A stretch of 46,488 nt of DNA, from assembly GCA_017518935.1 (NCBI GenBank), contig JAFWTK010000171.1, positions 1 to 46,488 of the forward strand, in the 5' to 3' direction. Under the pieces are notes generated by a model. That model made no database searches, was not told the DNA's origin, and saw only the letters and a list, made by a program, of their open reading frames with translations. This document shows, piece after piece, positions 26,583-35,212 of the stretch (positions are counted from its first letter, which is position 1; each line of letters opens with the position of its first letter). Made by a program: the position numbers and the translations under genes. The stretch comes from Prevotella sp. (lineage in GTDB: Bacteria; Bacteroidota; Bacteroidia; Bacteroidales; Bacteroidaceae).

Positions 26583-28577
26583 TTACAATCTGATTCCTTT
26601 TGTTTTGAGATATTCGATACCAAGTTGCTTGGCACGCTCGACATTACGGTTTTTGAGTTGCTTGGCCTTGTCTGGCTTCTGCTTGGTTATTGTCAGAGGC
26701 TTCTGCCTGAAACGGGGTGTGGAGGTCAGGTTCCAGGATTCTGTGACATCCCATTTCTCCTTGCACTCTATCTCCTTTGGATAATAATAGACAGCCTCCG
26801 CCTGACAATCGGCATCATAATTGCCAGTGTCCCATTTCCCATTGCCATTGGCATCAATATAGGCCCGGAAGAAGTATTTGCCAGGGATGACATAGTTCAA
26901 TTTCGCCGTTCCGCCCTTGGCTCGTGTTTCCTTGATTACTGCGTCGGAACTGTTCAGCATCTGTACGACAATGGTGGAGTCAACAGCATCCACACCACTG
27001 ATATTAAATACCAGCGTACTATACTCTTCCAAAGTCTTCACCTTGATTCCCTGTTTATAGGGTTTTGACACAAGACCATAGATATCCACGAAGGCAGCAG
27101 AGTCAATCTCAAAACTGTATTCCAGTCCAGGCTTCCAGTCTGCGATAACTTAATACATACGGACACTATTCTCCACAGGACGGAACTCGCACTCCGCCTC
27201 ATACCACAAAGAGTCTATCTGTGAATAGAGATGGACGGCAGAGGTGTCACAATGCATTAACGGCACAGGCATCTCAACCGTAATCACCCTGTCAGGATCC
27301 ATCTGCGAAGGCACATTAAATTTCGGCTCCAAGAACTTCATGGGATAGATGGAGTCATACTTCTCCTCGCGTTTCTTTTTCTTTTCCTGTTCTTTCTCCC
27401 ATTTCTCTATTTCCCGGGCCTGCTCCTTCATACGCTTCTCGTAGGACACTTTTGCCAACGCCTCAACGGCCGAGTCAGTTTGCAGCACAAGGTTTCCCAG
27501 CGTGTCTGTCATCCGATAGGAGATGTCCATCATCAGAGTGTCCGTATTGACGAGCATCGTGTCACGCAGCCAGTAATGGATGGTGTCACGCTGTTCGTTG
27601 GTCTCAATGACAAAGGCACTGTCTGCATTAAAGTTCAGTCCTTTGATTTCTGGCAACAGTGAATCGCCGTATGTAAAATACATCGAGATCTTGTTCGGCT
27701 CCAAACGCTCCATCTTCAACAACGAGCGGTCTGTCTGCGTATGGGTAAAGGCAAGCAGGGTGATGTCGTCGGGCAAGAAATGGGTATAAGGCACCTGCAA
27801 CAGGGCATCTATATGCAATGAGTCACGCCAGACGGTATCCGTACGGGTATCGGGCTTCGATGAGGGCTCGAAGGTATCGTGGCTGAAAGCAATCATCTCG
27901 CTCCGCTGTGTAAAACGGAAGTCACCATCGTTTTCCTGCAAGGCGTAGACCCGATAAGTACCAGGCGCCACACCCTTCACTACAAAATGCCCGCTGCCGT
28001 CAGTACGAGAGACGCGCATCAGGGGTTTGGTCTTAAAGGCGGAATCAGCCAAATCGTCATAGAGTCCGACAGAGATACCCTTCACTGGCTCCAAGTTGCT
28101 GGCGTCCAACACATATCCCGATACCTCGAACGTATCAATCTGTTCACCCGTTGAGAAACTATACGTGTAGTTACCCATCGGATTACCTTCGTTGTTGTCG
28201 CTGATGGCATCACTGAAATCAATGGTATAGGTGGTATTCTCTTTGAGCGTGTCTTTCAGTTCCACCACAATCTTCTTGCCGGCAGCCTTAATTTCAGGCA
28301 TCTCCAACTGTGGGGGCGAGACAATCACCTTGTTCGTCGCATCCTCCAACTTGATGTATTCGTCGAAGTAGATTGTCACCTTCTTCTGTTTCACATTCGT
28401 CGCCTGGTCCGCTGGTGATGCCCCAATGACCTGAGGCGGATCATCATCGTACCAGCCACCATCGGGTGATCCCATTCTGGCACAAGAAATAGTGAACAGT
28501 GAATAGTGTATAGCGAATAATGCCAATGCTAATATTGGCAATAATCTCATACCGTTAAAACGTTTATCTTTCCCCAT
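26583..28577 (-). pseudogene. Ig-like domain lipoprotein split by in-frame TAA
   Basis: Reading the frame from the ATG at 28577 gives a lipoprotein (signal ending FTISC) with an N-terminal Big_5-type Ig-like domain (DDPPQVIGASPADQATNVK, then VTIYFDEYIKL), a beta-sandwich carboxypeptidase-regulatory-like domain (GYVLDASNLEPVKGISVGLYD) and a long C-terminal half. At 27150-27152 a TAA interrupts it after ENSVRMY. The same frame goes on with VIADWKPGLEYSFEIDSAAF and DIYG, which is the normal continuation in this family, and stays open to 26583. So it is one gene of 665 codons with a nonsense change, or two split products. The second part alone has no signal peptide. It sits between a GH3-type synthetase and a DUF3108 gene, a usual Bacteroidetes order. 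Confidence 0.85.
28488..28522. repeat. 7-bp tandem repeat inside a lipoprotein signal peptide
   Basis: Five heptads on the plus strand: AATAGTG, AACAGTG, AATAGTG, TATAGCG and AATAATG. On the coding (minus) strand they encode the ALFAIHYSLFTI part of the signal peptide of the Ig-like lipoprotein. Confidence 0.8.
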
Positions 28578-28604
28578 CACTATTCACTATTTACTGTCAC
28601 TTGT
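28577..28604. repeat. 7-bp tandem repeat at the lipoprotein start codon, inverted to the previous one
   Basis: Units TCACTAT, TCACTAT, TTACTGT and CACTTGT on the plus strand. Read on the minus strand this is the same AATAGTG heptad as at 28488-28522, so the two blocks form an inverted pair about 55 bases apart. This block fills the 19-base spacer after the GH3-type synthetase gene and overlaps its end and the next start codon. Confidence 0.75.
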
Positions 28605-30090
28605 TAAGTGTCAACAGTTGCTCTATCGCCTCTCGGCTGTTACTCAGGCGAGGCACCTTGTGCTGTCCGCCCAACTTTCCCCGTTGCCGCATCCAGTCAT
28701 TGAAAAGGTTCTGGCGAGCCTCGATGATTTCAAGGGGCTGTAAGGTGATATTCTTATATCGCTTGGCTTCGTAGTCGCTATTGATTTCCTGCAAGTGCTT
28801 GTCGAGCAACTCGGCAAACTGTTGTAAATCAGCAGGTCGCTTTGCAAACTCAATGACCCACTGATGACGGCACTTCGCATTCGCATCCATAAAGACGGGG
28901 GCGGCTGTGTATTCTAACACCTCAGCACCTGTCTGTTCACAGGCGTAGGCCAGTCCTTTCTCGGCATTGTCCACAATCAGTTCTTCGCCAAAGGCGTTGA
29001 TGAAATTTTTCGTACGACCTGTAATAATAAACTTATACGGATTAGTCGACGTAAACTGGATGGTGTCCCCAATCTCATAACGCCAGAGTCCGCAACAGGT
29101 AGAAATCACCATTGCGTAATTCTTACCCGTTTCCACCGCCCAGAGAGGCACAGGATCTCCTCCGTCCATCGGAATGAATTCATAAAAGACATCATAGTCG
29201 AGCATCAGGAGCATCGACTTGTCTGCGGGATCATCCTGTAAACCAAAGAAACCCTCGCTGGCATTATAGGTCTCCATATAATGCATCTTGGGTGAGGTGA
29301 TGAGTTGCTCATATTGCTTACGGTAGGGCGTAAAGGCCACACCCCCGTGGAAGAACATCTCGATATTCGGCCATACCTCTTCCAAATGTGTCTTCCCCGT
29401 AATCTCCATCATCCGTGTCAGCACAGAGAGCATCCAGGAGGGAACTCCTGAGATATTCGTCACATTCTTATTCATCGCCTCACGGGCTATCTTGTCGCGC
29501 TTAATCTCGAAATCGCGGATAAGGGCAGTTTGCTTCTTCGGCACACGGACAAGGTTGGCCAACGGGTTAATATTCTCGATGAGGATGGCACTGAGGTCAC
29601 CCACTAATGAATCTTTCAGATTATAATTAGGTGCATGGCTACCGCCGAGAATGAGGGCCCGTCCGTCGAAGATTCTTGACTTCGGGTTGTTCCGCAGATA
29701 CATTGCCACAGCATCGAAGCCGCCCTGATAGTGCATCCGCTTCAGTCCTTCCTTACTGACAGGAATGAATTTCGATTTATCGTTGGTGGTGCCTGACGAC
29801 TGAGCATACCACTTGACACGACCTGGCCAAAGGATATCAGCCTCCCCATGTCGCATACGGTCAATAAAGCCTTTCATTTCCTCGTAGGTGTTTACAGAGT
29901 TGTTTTTCACAAATTCCTCATAACCCTTGATGGCGGAAAAGACGTGGTTCCGTCCGTATTCCGTATCCTGAGCCTCAGCAACCAGACGACTGAGCACAGT
30001 CCTTTGCAGGGCCTCTCCTCCGTTCTGATGCTTCTCCAATTCCCGCTGGCGAGCCTCAAACACTTTCCTGACTATTCCTGTTATACTCAT
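28597..30090 (-). CDS. GH3-type acyl-acid-amido synthetase family protein
   Basis: A 497-residue cytoplasmic protein of the GH3 auxin-responsive family, the ANL-type adenylating enzymes that join acids to amino acids in plants; the bacterial substrates are unknown. Visible motifs: YAQSSGTTNDKSKFIPVS (P-loop for ATP, about residues 92-109), ETYNASEGFFGLQDD (adenine/acyl binding, about 270-285), WRYEIGDTIQFT (about 340-352) and the C-terminal hinge KFIITGRTKNFINAFGEEL. Promoter TAATTTTG is at 30099-30106. First gene of a (-) operon with the Ig-like lipoprotein and the DUF3108 protein. Confidence 0.93.
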   Translation of the reverse strand: MSITGIVRKVFEARQRELEKHQNGGEALQRTVLSRLVAEAQDTEYGRNHVFSAIKGYEEFVKNNSVNTYEEMKGFIDRMRHGEADILWPGRVKWYAQSSGTTNDKSKFIPVSKEGLKRMHYQGGFDAVAMYLRNNPKSRIFDGRALILGGSHAPNYNLKDSLVGDLSAILIENINPLANLVRVPKKQTALIRDFEIKRDKIAREAMNKNVTNISGVPSWMLSVLTRMMEITGKTHLEEVWPNIEMFFHGGVAFTPYRKQYEQLITSPKMHYMETYNASEGFFGLQDDPADKSMLLMLDYDVFYEFIPMDGGDPVPLWAVETGKNYAMVISTCCGLWRYEIGDTIQFTSTNPYKFIITGRTKNFINAFGEELIVDNAEKGLAYACEQTGAEVLEYTAAPVFMDANAKCRHQWVIEFAKRPADLQQFAELLDKHLQEINSDYEAKRYKNITLQPLEIIEARQNLFNDWMRQRGKLGGQHKVPRLSNSREAIEQLLTLNK

Positions 30091-30098
30091 ATTGGGTG

Positions 30099-30106
30099 CA
30101 AAATTA
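30099..30106 (-). promoter_or_regulatory. Promoter element TAATTTTG for the 30090-25707 operon
   Basis: The minus strand reads TAATTTTGCACCC, only 9 bases before the ATG at 30090, giving a near-leaderless message. Confidence 0.55.
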
Positions 30107-30182
30107 CGTAAATCCCGCGTAACAGCAGAATAATTTACGATTTTTTTATATAATAAGGTATAAAGTATTCAGATAAAAACAC

Positions 30183-30190
30183 TAACTTTG
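30183..30190 (+). promoter_or_regulatory. Promoter element TAACTTTG for the DMT transporter
   Basis: TAACTTTGCAGCC lies 44 bases before the ATG at 30235 and matches TAnnTTTG. Confidence 0.65.
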
Positions 30191-30234
30191 CAGCCAAAAT
30201 ATCGAAAGTTGACGCAAAACAACGGACTTATCAA

Positions 30235-31161
30235 ATGACATATGTAGGCGAACTGATATCAATTGGTGTGGCGTTCTCATGGACGGCAACGGCACTTCTG
30301 AGCGAATTTGGCAGCAAACGACTGGGCAACCTGAGGCTGAACGTGCTGCGAATGGCACTGGCATTAGCGTTCTCGTTAATGCTCTTTGGTGTTGTGACAG
30401 GTAGTATCCTGCCGCCAGGTGCTTCGACGGAAGCTATGGGATGGATGTTGCTGTCAGGACTCATTGGCTACGTGATAGGCGATTTCTGTCTCTTTCAGTG
30501 CTACATTATTATAGGTTCGCGCTATGGGCAACTCTTTATGACACTGGCTCCTCTATCAGCAGCCCTGATGGCATGGATTACGCTAGGTCAGCAGATGACG
30601 GCAATGAATATTGTGGCGATGCTGGTAACGCTCTTTGGTATCAGCATCTCTGTGATGGGACGAGGAGAGCATCATAAGGTTTCACTGAAACTGCCATTTA
30701 ACGGCGTTCTTTTCGCCATTGGTGCAGCAGTCTGTCAAGGTGTAGGTTTGGTGCTGAGCAAGATTGGTATGGATCATTATGAAGTTGGAGTGGATATGCC
30801 TGAGTGGCTAATACCTTTCAGTGCCAACTTCTACCGTTGTGTGGCAGGTATTATCGGCTTCACCATCTTATTATATTTCCACGATGGAATGACCCCTTTG
30901 CGTGAGGCCATACACGATAAAAAGGGACTTACCGTTGCTACAGCCACCACCATCTTCGGTCCCTTCGTGGGTGTAGGTTTCTCACTGATGGCAGTACAAT
31001 ATACGGCAGCAGGTATTGCCTCCACACTGATGGCAATGACACCCATCATCATTATTCTACCTTCCTATTGGATTTTCCACGAGAAGATTACGTGGAAGGC
31101 AGTCCTTGGTGCCTTTATCTCCGTCGTTGGTGTCAGTCTTTTTTTCCTAGACACCAAATAG
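30235..31161 (+). CDS. DMT-family (EamA) transporter
   Basis: An inner-membrane exporter-type protein of the drug/metabolite superfamily, 308 residues with two EamA repeats of five helices each (about 3-145 and 155-305). Typical phrases are ISIGVAFSWTATALLSEFG at the start, GYVIGDFCLFQCYIIIG, and in repeat two ATTIFGPFVGVGFSLMAVQY and ALMAMTPIIIILPSYWIFHEKITW. The substrate cannot be read from the sequence. It is not closely similar to the EamA protein at 42042-42911. Confidence 0.92.
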   Translation: MTYVGELISIGVAFSWTATALLSEFGSKRLGNLRLNVLRMALALAFSLMLFGVVTGSILPPGASTEAMGWMLLSGLIGYVIGDFCLFQCYIIIGSRYGQLFMTLAPLSAALMAWITLGQQMTAMNIVAMLVTLFGISISVMGRGEHHKVSLKLPFNGVLFAIGAAVCQGVGLVLSKIGMDHYEVGVDMPEWLIPFSANFYRCVAGIIGFTILLYFHDGMTPLREAIHDKKGLTVATATTIFGPFVGVGFSLMAVQYTAAGIASTLMAMTPIIIILPSYWIFHEKITWKAVLGAFISVVGVSLFFLDTK

Positions 31162-31166
31162 CACCA

Positions 31167-33167
31167 TCAGATGCCTGAAACGACGAAACGGGCACCCTCG
31201 GTATATGTCAGGTCGAGGGCGATGGTATAACCCATCGAGATGGCGAGGCGGCGAGCCAGCGGCAGACCGATACCAAGACTATGCTCATCGGGCGAGAGAC
31301 GTACAAAGGGGTCGAAGATACGCTCAGCATCAGCAGCGGGAATCGTCGGACCTTCATTGCTGACGGATATGGCATAAGTGCCATCCACATTAGCATGACA
31401 GCTCATCAGCACAGTACCACCAGTTGCATACTTATCGGCATTGTCGAGCAGACAGTTCAGCAGCTCTTGCAGTAAAGGGTTGGTATTAACCATCACATCG
31501 TCAGCCACTTCTGTCTTGAACGCTGTGGTCAGCGTACGTTGCTTTTCTATAGCTGAGGGATGCAGGTCATAGCTGTTCAGGATGGAACGTACCACTTCGT
31601 TGAGCCCGATTCTGTCCTGCTTAGGTGTGGGGATATCATCGCCATAGATACTGAACAGGATGAGCTGATGCGTAGATGTAGCCACACGGTAGGCATCTCG
31701 ACATACGCTTGCTCGAAGCTGCATATATTCATCGCGTGGAATTTGTCCGCGCCCATCGATAATCACCTCCGATATATTGATCAATGAGAGCAGTGGGGTA
31801 CGAAGGGCATCCATACACACTTGCTTCTCCTCATCGGAGATGCCAACTGTTCCTCTAGCATAGGAATCGAGCACGGGATCCATCAGCGACTCTATGGTAC
31901 GGGCAGCAGTGAGGATGTCGTTGTAGCGCTTGGGGCGTTCATCTGGATTCAGGATAAAATCAGGATTGTTGAAAATACGAGCATAGCCTCTCAGCACGTT
32001 GATGGGCGATTTCAACTTCTCTTGTATCGTACTGACAAAAGCACGACGAATAGCCTGTCCTGCCTCAGTGCGTCTGCGAGCCTCTTGCAACTGAAGAAAC
32101 TGCTCCTTCAATCGGCGGTTCTTGTTGTGGCGATACACAAGCATACCGATGAGCAAAGTAATGATAGCCAATGCCATCAGTCCCACTACCAGCAATTGTA
32201 CATGTCGCATTTCAGCCTTTTCCTGCTCTGCCTGAAGCAGATCGATGTCGCGTGCCATATCTCTCATGTGCAATTCCAACGCTTCTCGCTCGGCAATGAG
32301 CTGAAGGCTGTCCTTCAATTCTGAGGCTTGAAAGGCTCGCTTCCAGTCGCCCATTTGCCCATAGACATCGATACGCAGCTCTGTGGCCGTCAAGGGCACA
32401 TCGATAGAGTCACACCAGGCAAGGGCACCTTGGTAGTCTTTCTGTATAAGACTATGGCAAACCATCACTTGCTGAAGATTTGCAGCATTGAACTGGTTTG
32501 GCAAATTGTGGCGAATGCTGTCATACTTAGTGAAATAACGCTTGAAGGCATCGTAGTCGCCCATCTTGTTGGCGATGATGCAACGGTAGCCCAGCACACC
32601 ACTCTCGTACATCGGGTTCTCAAGCATCTGCTGGGGCAGACTATCGAGGCACGCCATTGCCTCAGCAGGACGGATAAAGCTGAGCGACTGCGCTATAGAG
32701 AGGTAGGAATTAAATACCGACACAGGATCCTTCTCGACGTCGATGCCCTGCAAGGCCCGCCTAAAATACTTTTCACCCATCTTAGGTTGGTTGCGACCAT
32801 TATAGAAAAAGCCCAATGACATGTTGGCGATATAGAGATAGCGCTCTTGATGGCGCTTCTCGATGTCGTCTGTAATATAGTTAATCTCAGCGAAGGCACG
32901 ATGGAAATACCTGTGGTTCACATCATAGATAACACGGTTCATCCACGTGCGATAGTATTTTTCCCAATCTTGGCGCTCCTCCAGATAGTCCATAAATGTC
33001 TGATGCGCCTCATAAAAGTCCGTATCGCTACCACTCATCTGCGCCTCATAGACACGCTGTACCAACACCTGTTCCTCCTGCTCCTGAGCCGAGGGCTGGG
33101 CGGTGAGAGTCACACTCACCGCCAGCAGAGCCGCGGCCACAACAATCTTTTTCAAAACTAATACCAT
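31167..33167 (-). CDS. TPR sensor histidine-kinase-like protein lacking the acceptor histidine
   Basis: A 666-residue membrane sensor: signal peptide (about 1-23), periplasmic TPR-like helices (about 30-290), coiled coil, TM helix (about 325-345, LLVVGLMALAIITLLIGMLV), then a kinase-like cytoplasmic region. The H-box position reads FVSTIQEKLKSPINVLRGY, with Glu (codon 32019-32021) where the His of SHExRTPLN belongs. A second H-box-like segment CMDALRTPLL has Asp (codon 31809-31811). The ATPase domain keeps the N-box (LLNCLLDNADKYA) and G2 box (LGIGLPLARRLA), but the G1 box is altered (SNEGPTIP). It may bind ATP yet cannot be an ordinary histidine kinase. No response regulator is adjacent. The start at 33167 is chosen because a longer frame begins upstream of promoter TACCTTTG (33185-33192). 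Confidence 0.85.
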   Translation of the reverse strand: MVLVLKKIVVAAALLAVSVTLTAQPSAQEQEEQVLVQRVYEAQMSGSDTDFYEAHQTFMDYLEERQDWEKYYRTWMNRVIYDVNHRYFHRAFAEINYITDDIEKRHQERYLYIANMSLGFFYNGRNQPKMGEKYFRRALQGIDVEKDPVSVFNSYLSIAQSLSFIRPAEAMACLDSLPQQMLENPMYESGVLGYRCIIANKMGDYDAFKRYFTKYDSIRHNLPNQFNAANLQQVMVCHSLIQKDYQGALAWCDSIDVPLTATELRIDVYGQMGDWKRAFQASELKDSLQLIAEREALELHMRDMARDIDLLQAEQEKAEMRHVQLLVVGLMALAIITLLIGMLVYRHNKNRRLKEQFLQLQEARRRTEAGQAIRRAFVSTIQEKLKSPINVLRGYARIFNNPDFILNPDERPKRYNDILTAARTIESLMDPVLDSYARGTVGISDEEKQVCMDALRTPLLSLINISEVIIDGRGQIPRDEYMQLRASVCRDAYRVATSTHQLILFSIYGDDIPTPKQDRIGLNEVVRSILNSYDLHPSAIEKQRTLTTAFKTEVADDVMVNTNPLLQELLNCLLDNADKYATGGTVLMSCHANVDGTYAISVSNEGPTIPAADAERIFDPFVRLSPDEHSLGIGLPLARRLAISMGYTIALDLTYTEGARFVVSGI

Positions 33168-33184
33168 ATTTAAAATTTTGATTG

Positions 33185-33192
33185 CAAAGGTA
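33185..33192 (-). promoter_or_regulatory. Promoter element TACCTTTG for the kinase-like gene
   Basis: The minus strand reads TACCTTTGCAATC, 17 bases before the ATG at 33167. It decides the start. Confidence 0.65.
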
Positions 33193-33352
33193 ATCATTTT
33201 CTAACTCTTTTCAAAAACAGAAGTTATTAAATAGCACCAAAATCATACTTTTTGCAAATTCTGATAATAAAATTGTAAATTCTGAGACTCTCTCTTGCCA
33301 CACAAAGATAAAACTTTTCGTGAACAAAAGAGAATCTTAACGAAAAAAACAT

Positions 33353-33360
33353 TATCTTTG
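33353..33360 (+). promoter_or_regulatory. Promoter element TATCTTTG kept by the symporter remnant
   Basis: TATCTTTGCACC lies 11 bases before the ATG at 33372, a full match to TAnnTTTG. Confidence 0.65.
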
Positions 33361-33371
33361 CACCAGAAATT

Positions 33372-33548
33372 ATGAAGAAATATGGATTACTGCCGCGTAT
33401 TATTATCGCCATCGTGATGGGGTTTACTCCCGAAGCGCAGGCATTCATCATCGCCCTCTACATCGCGATGGACTCTTTCGGCACCGCCTGTAATGTCGCT
33501 GGCGACGGTGCCCTCGCTGTCATCATCGACAAACTACACAAAAAGTAA
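33372..33548 (+). pseudogene. Internally deleted dicarboxylate/amino acid:cation symporter remnant (58 codons)
   Basis: The frame starts MKKYGLLPRIIIAIVMG, the usual first helix of Bacteroidetes DAACS (SDF family) symporters, and passes straight into FTPEAQAFIIALYIAMDS, FGTACNVAGDGALAVIIDK and the terminal LHKK, the family's C-terminal helix with the substrate-site motif. About 350 middle residues are missing, yet the frame is kept from ATG to TAA and the promoter is intact. The joint lies near ATGGGG/GGTTT, where family members read ..LGF before TPEAQ. It is either a decayed gene or a small membrane protein made from the two ends. It ends one base before the convergent mscS gene stop. Confidence 0.85.
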
Positions 33549-33549
33549 T

Positions 33550-34659
33550 CTATTGTTCCGGGAACTGTTGATAGATGCGCAGGCCGTAATCGGTACAGGT
33601 CGCATAGATATACTCCATAATATCACTGGTATCGTGCTCATAGTCAATCGCCGCCTGCGAGCGCAACCAGAAGATAAACTCCACACAACAACCAGCCTGC
33701 GCCGCCTCTGCCTGACGTACAAGCGGATTCTTCTCACCAATCACCTTCGGATTGTCGCGAAGCCATTGCTCAATATGATGGCGAAACTTGGTAATATTGG
33801 CCACCCCATCGTCATCGACAGTGAGTGAGCGGAAATCGAAGTAAACTTTCCTAACCTGTTTGCGACCCTCGCGCTGTTCCATCCCCAACCAGTTCTGGAA
33901 CGAGCCGTCTACAAGCGTCTGTGGCGTGACGGTGATAATGGTATTATCAAAGTTGCGTATCTTCACCGTCGTTAGGCTGATCTCCTCCACCCTTCCATTG
34001 GCACCGGCAGAAGGCACCGTCACCCAGTCGCCGATGTGAATCATGTCATTGTTGGTAAGCCGGATGCCCGCTACCAAGCCCTTGATGGTATCTTGAAAGG
34101 CCAGCATCAAGATGGCCGAGGCTGCGCCGAGTCCGGCAAACAATGTCGTGGGGTCTTTGTTGATGATGATGGCGATGATTACGATGACGGCAATAAAGAC
34201 AACGATGATTTTCAGGATGCCGCAGACAGAATAAAGATACTGCTGACGAGCCGTTCGCGGCCCATCCTCCAGCAATTTAAAAGAGTCGGCAAATACAATC
34301 AGCGTGCGCACTGCCATCACGGTGATATAGATAGCCGTCAGACGGGTCAACACCTCACGGACTGTCGGGAAATCGTAAAATGTCCAGGGCAGCAGCATCC
34401 AGATGACGATTGCCGGTACGATGCTGCACGCCGTCATCAGTACCTTGCGACTGAAAATGACATCATCCCACTTCGCCTCCGTTTTCTTCGTCAGTCGCAG
34501 CACGATAGGCACCAGTATCTTCTGACACAGCAGTCCAGCCACCACTGCCAACAATATAGCCAGTATTACCAACACCACATGGCTGACATATGCCACGGCA
34601 CCTCCCTCCAAACCGCAGGCCTCCAACACCTGCCGAACCCATAACTGAATTTTATCCAT
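33550..34659 (-). CDS. MscS-family mechanosensitive channel
   Basis: An inner-membrane channel that opens under membrane tension to release solutes, 369 residues. Four to five helices occupy about 25-195, the last being the glycine/alanine-rich pore helix LFAGLGAASAILMLAFQDTIKGLVAG. The MscS beta domain follows (IHIGDWVTVPSAGANGRVEEISLTTVKIRNFDNT, then VTPQTLVDGSFQNW), with the alpha/beta cytoplasmic part to the end. The length and extra N-terminal helices are closer to YbdG/MscM-type members than to E. coli MscS. It lies 11 bases behind bcp copy 1 and is probably co-transcribed with it. Confidence 0.93.
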   Translation of the reverse strand: MDKIQLWVRQVLEACGLEGGAVAYVSHVVLVILAILLAVVAGLLCQKILVPIVLRLTKKTEAKWDDVIFSRKVLMTACSIVPAIVIWMLLPWTFYDFPTVREVLTRLTAIYITVMAVRTLIVFADSFKLLEDGPRTARQQYLYSVCGILKIIVVFIAVIVIIAIIINKDPTTLFAGLGAASAILMLAFQDTIKGLVAGIRLTNNDMIHIGDWVTVPSAGANGRVEEISLTTVKIRNFDNTIITVTPQTLVDGSFQNWLGMEQREGRKQVRKVYFDFRSLTVDDDGVANITKFRHHIEQWLRDNPKVIGEKNPLVRQAEAAQAGCCVEFIFWLRSQAAIDYEHDTSDIMEYIYATCTDYGLRIYQQFPEQ

Positions 34660-34670
34660 AATCTACGGCA

Positions 34671-35129
34671 CTATTTATTCAGTATCTGCTCTGCGTGCTC
34701 ATTGGTCTTCACCTGTTTGCCAGCGAAGATCTGTTCGATGATACCTTCTTCATTGATGATAAAGGTCGTACGGATGGTACCCATCGTCTTCTTGCCGTAC
34801 ATCACTTTCTCGCCCCAGGCACCCATCGCCTCCATCAATGCCTTATCGATATCGGCAATCAATGGAAAAGGCAGTTCATGTGTCTCCTTGAACTTCACAT
34901 GCGAGGCAGCAGAGTCCTTGCTCACACCCACCACCTCGTAGCCTGCACCTTGCAGTTCGCCATAGTGGTCTCTCAGGCTACATGCCTCCGCCGTACAGCC
35001 ACTCGTGTTGTCCTTCGGATAGAAATACAGCACCAACTTACGTCCTTTGTAATCACTCAGACGGATGTCCCGTCCCTGTTCGTCTTTGCCCAAAATCTCG
35101 GGCGCCTTGTCTCCAATGTTCATTGTCAT
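34671..35129 (-). CDS. bcp: Thioredoxin-dependent thiol peroxidase (Bcp), copy 1
   Basis: A peroxiredoxin of the Bcp/PrxQ group that reduces hydrogen peroxide and organic peroxides with thioredoxin. YPKDNTSGCTAEACSLRD carries the peroxidatic Cys in the PxxxTxxC setting and the resolving Cys five residues on. The frame is open upstream to 35231, but the promoter TAATTTTG at 35189-35196 and the alignment with copy 2 place the start at 35129 or 35123. The protein differs from copy 2 (38516-38968) at only about 11 of 150 residues, so this is a recent duplication. First gene of a bcp-mscS unit. Confidence 0.94.
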   Translation of the reverse strand: MTMNIGDKAPEILGKDEQGRDIRLSDYKGRKLVLYFYPKDNTSGCTAEACSLRDHYGELQGAGYEVVGVSKDSAASHVKFKETHELPFPLIADIDKALMEAMGAWGEKVMYGKKTMGTIRTTFIINEEGIIEQIFAGKQVKTNEHAEQILNK

Positions 35130-35188
35130 ATTATTGAAAATGATATCCTCATTATCTTCTAATCCATCGCTATCTCTTTTAGAGACTG

Positions 35189-35196
35189 CAAAATTA
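35189..35196 (-). promoter_or_regulatory. Promoter element TAATTTTG for bcp copy 1
   Basis: The minus strand reads TTTAATTTTGCAG, 60 bases before the start codon. A 24-base sequence shared with the GH30 promoter lies just upstream (35213-35236). Confidence 0.6.
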
Positions 35197-35212
35197 AAGA
35201 AATATTCGACCT

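Noticed and set aside
15441..27152. Stop-codon reassignment to explain the two interrupted genes
   Set aside because: One gene has TAG and the other TAA, and both codons are used as normal ends of other genes in the window (for example TAG at 5036 and 8257, TAA at 2671).
28488..28604. Inverted heptad repeats considered as ends of an invertible promoter
   Set aside because: The segment between them is coding for the signal peptide and holds no TAnnTTTG element; no invertase gene is nearby.
33227..33451. 74-codon minus-strand frame over the symporter remnant
   Set aside because: The plus strand here has a promoter and clear symporter residues; the minus frame is its shadow.
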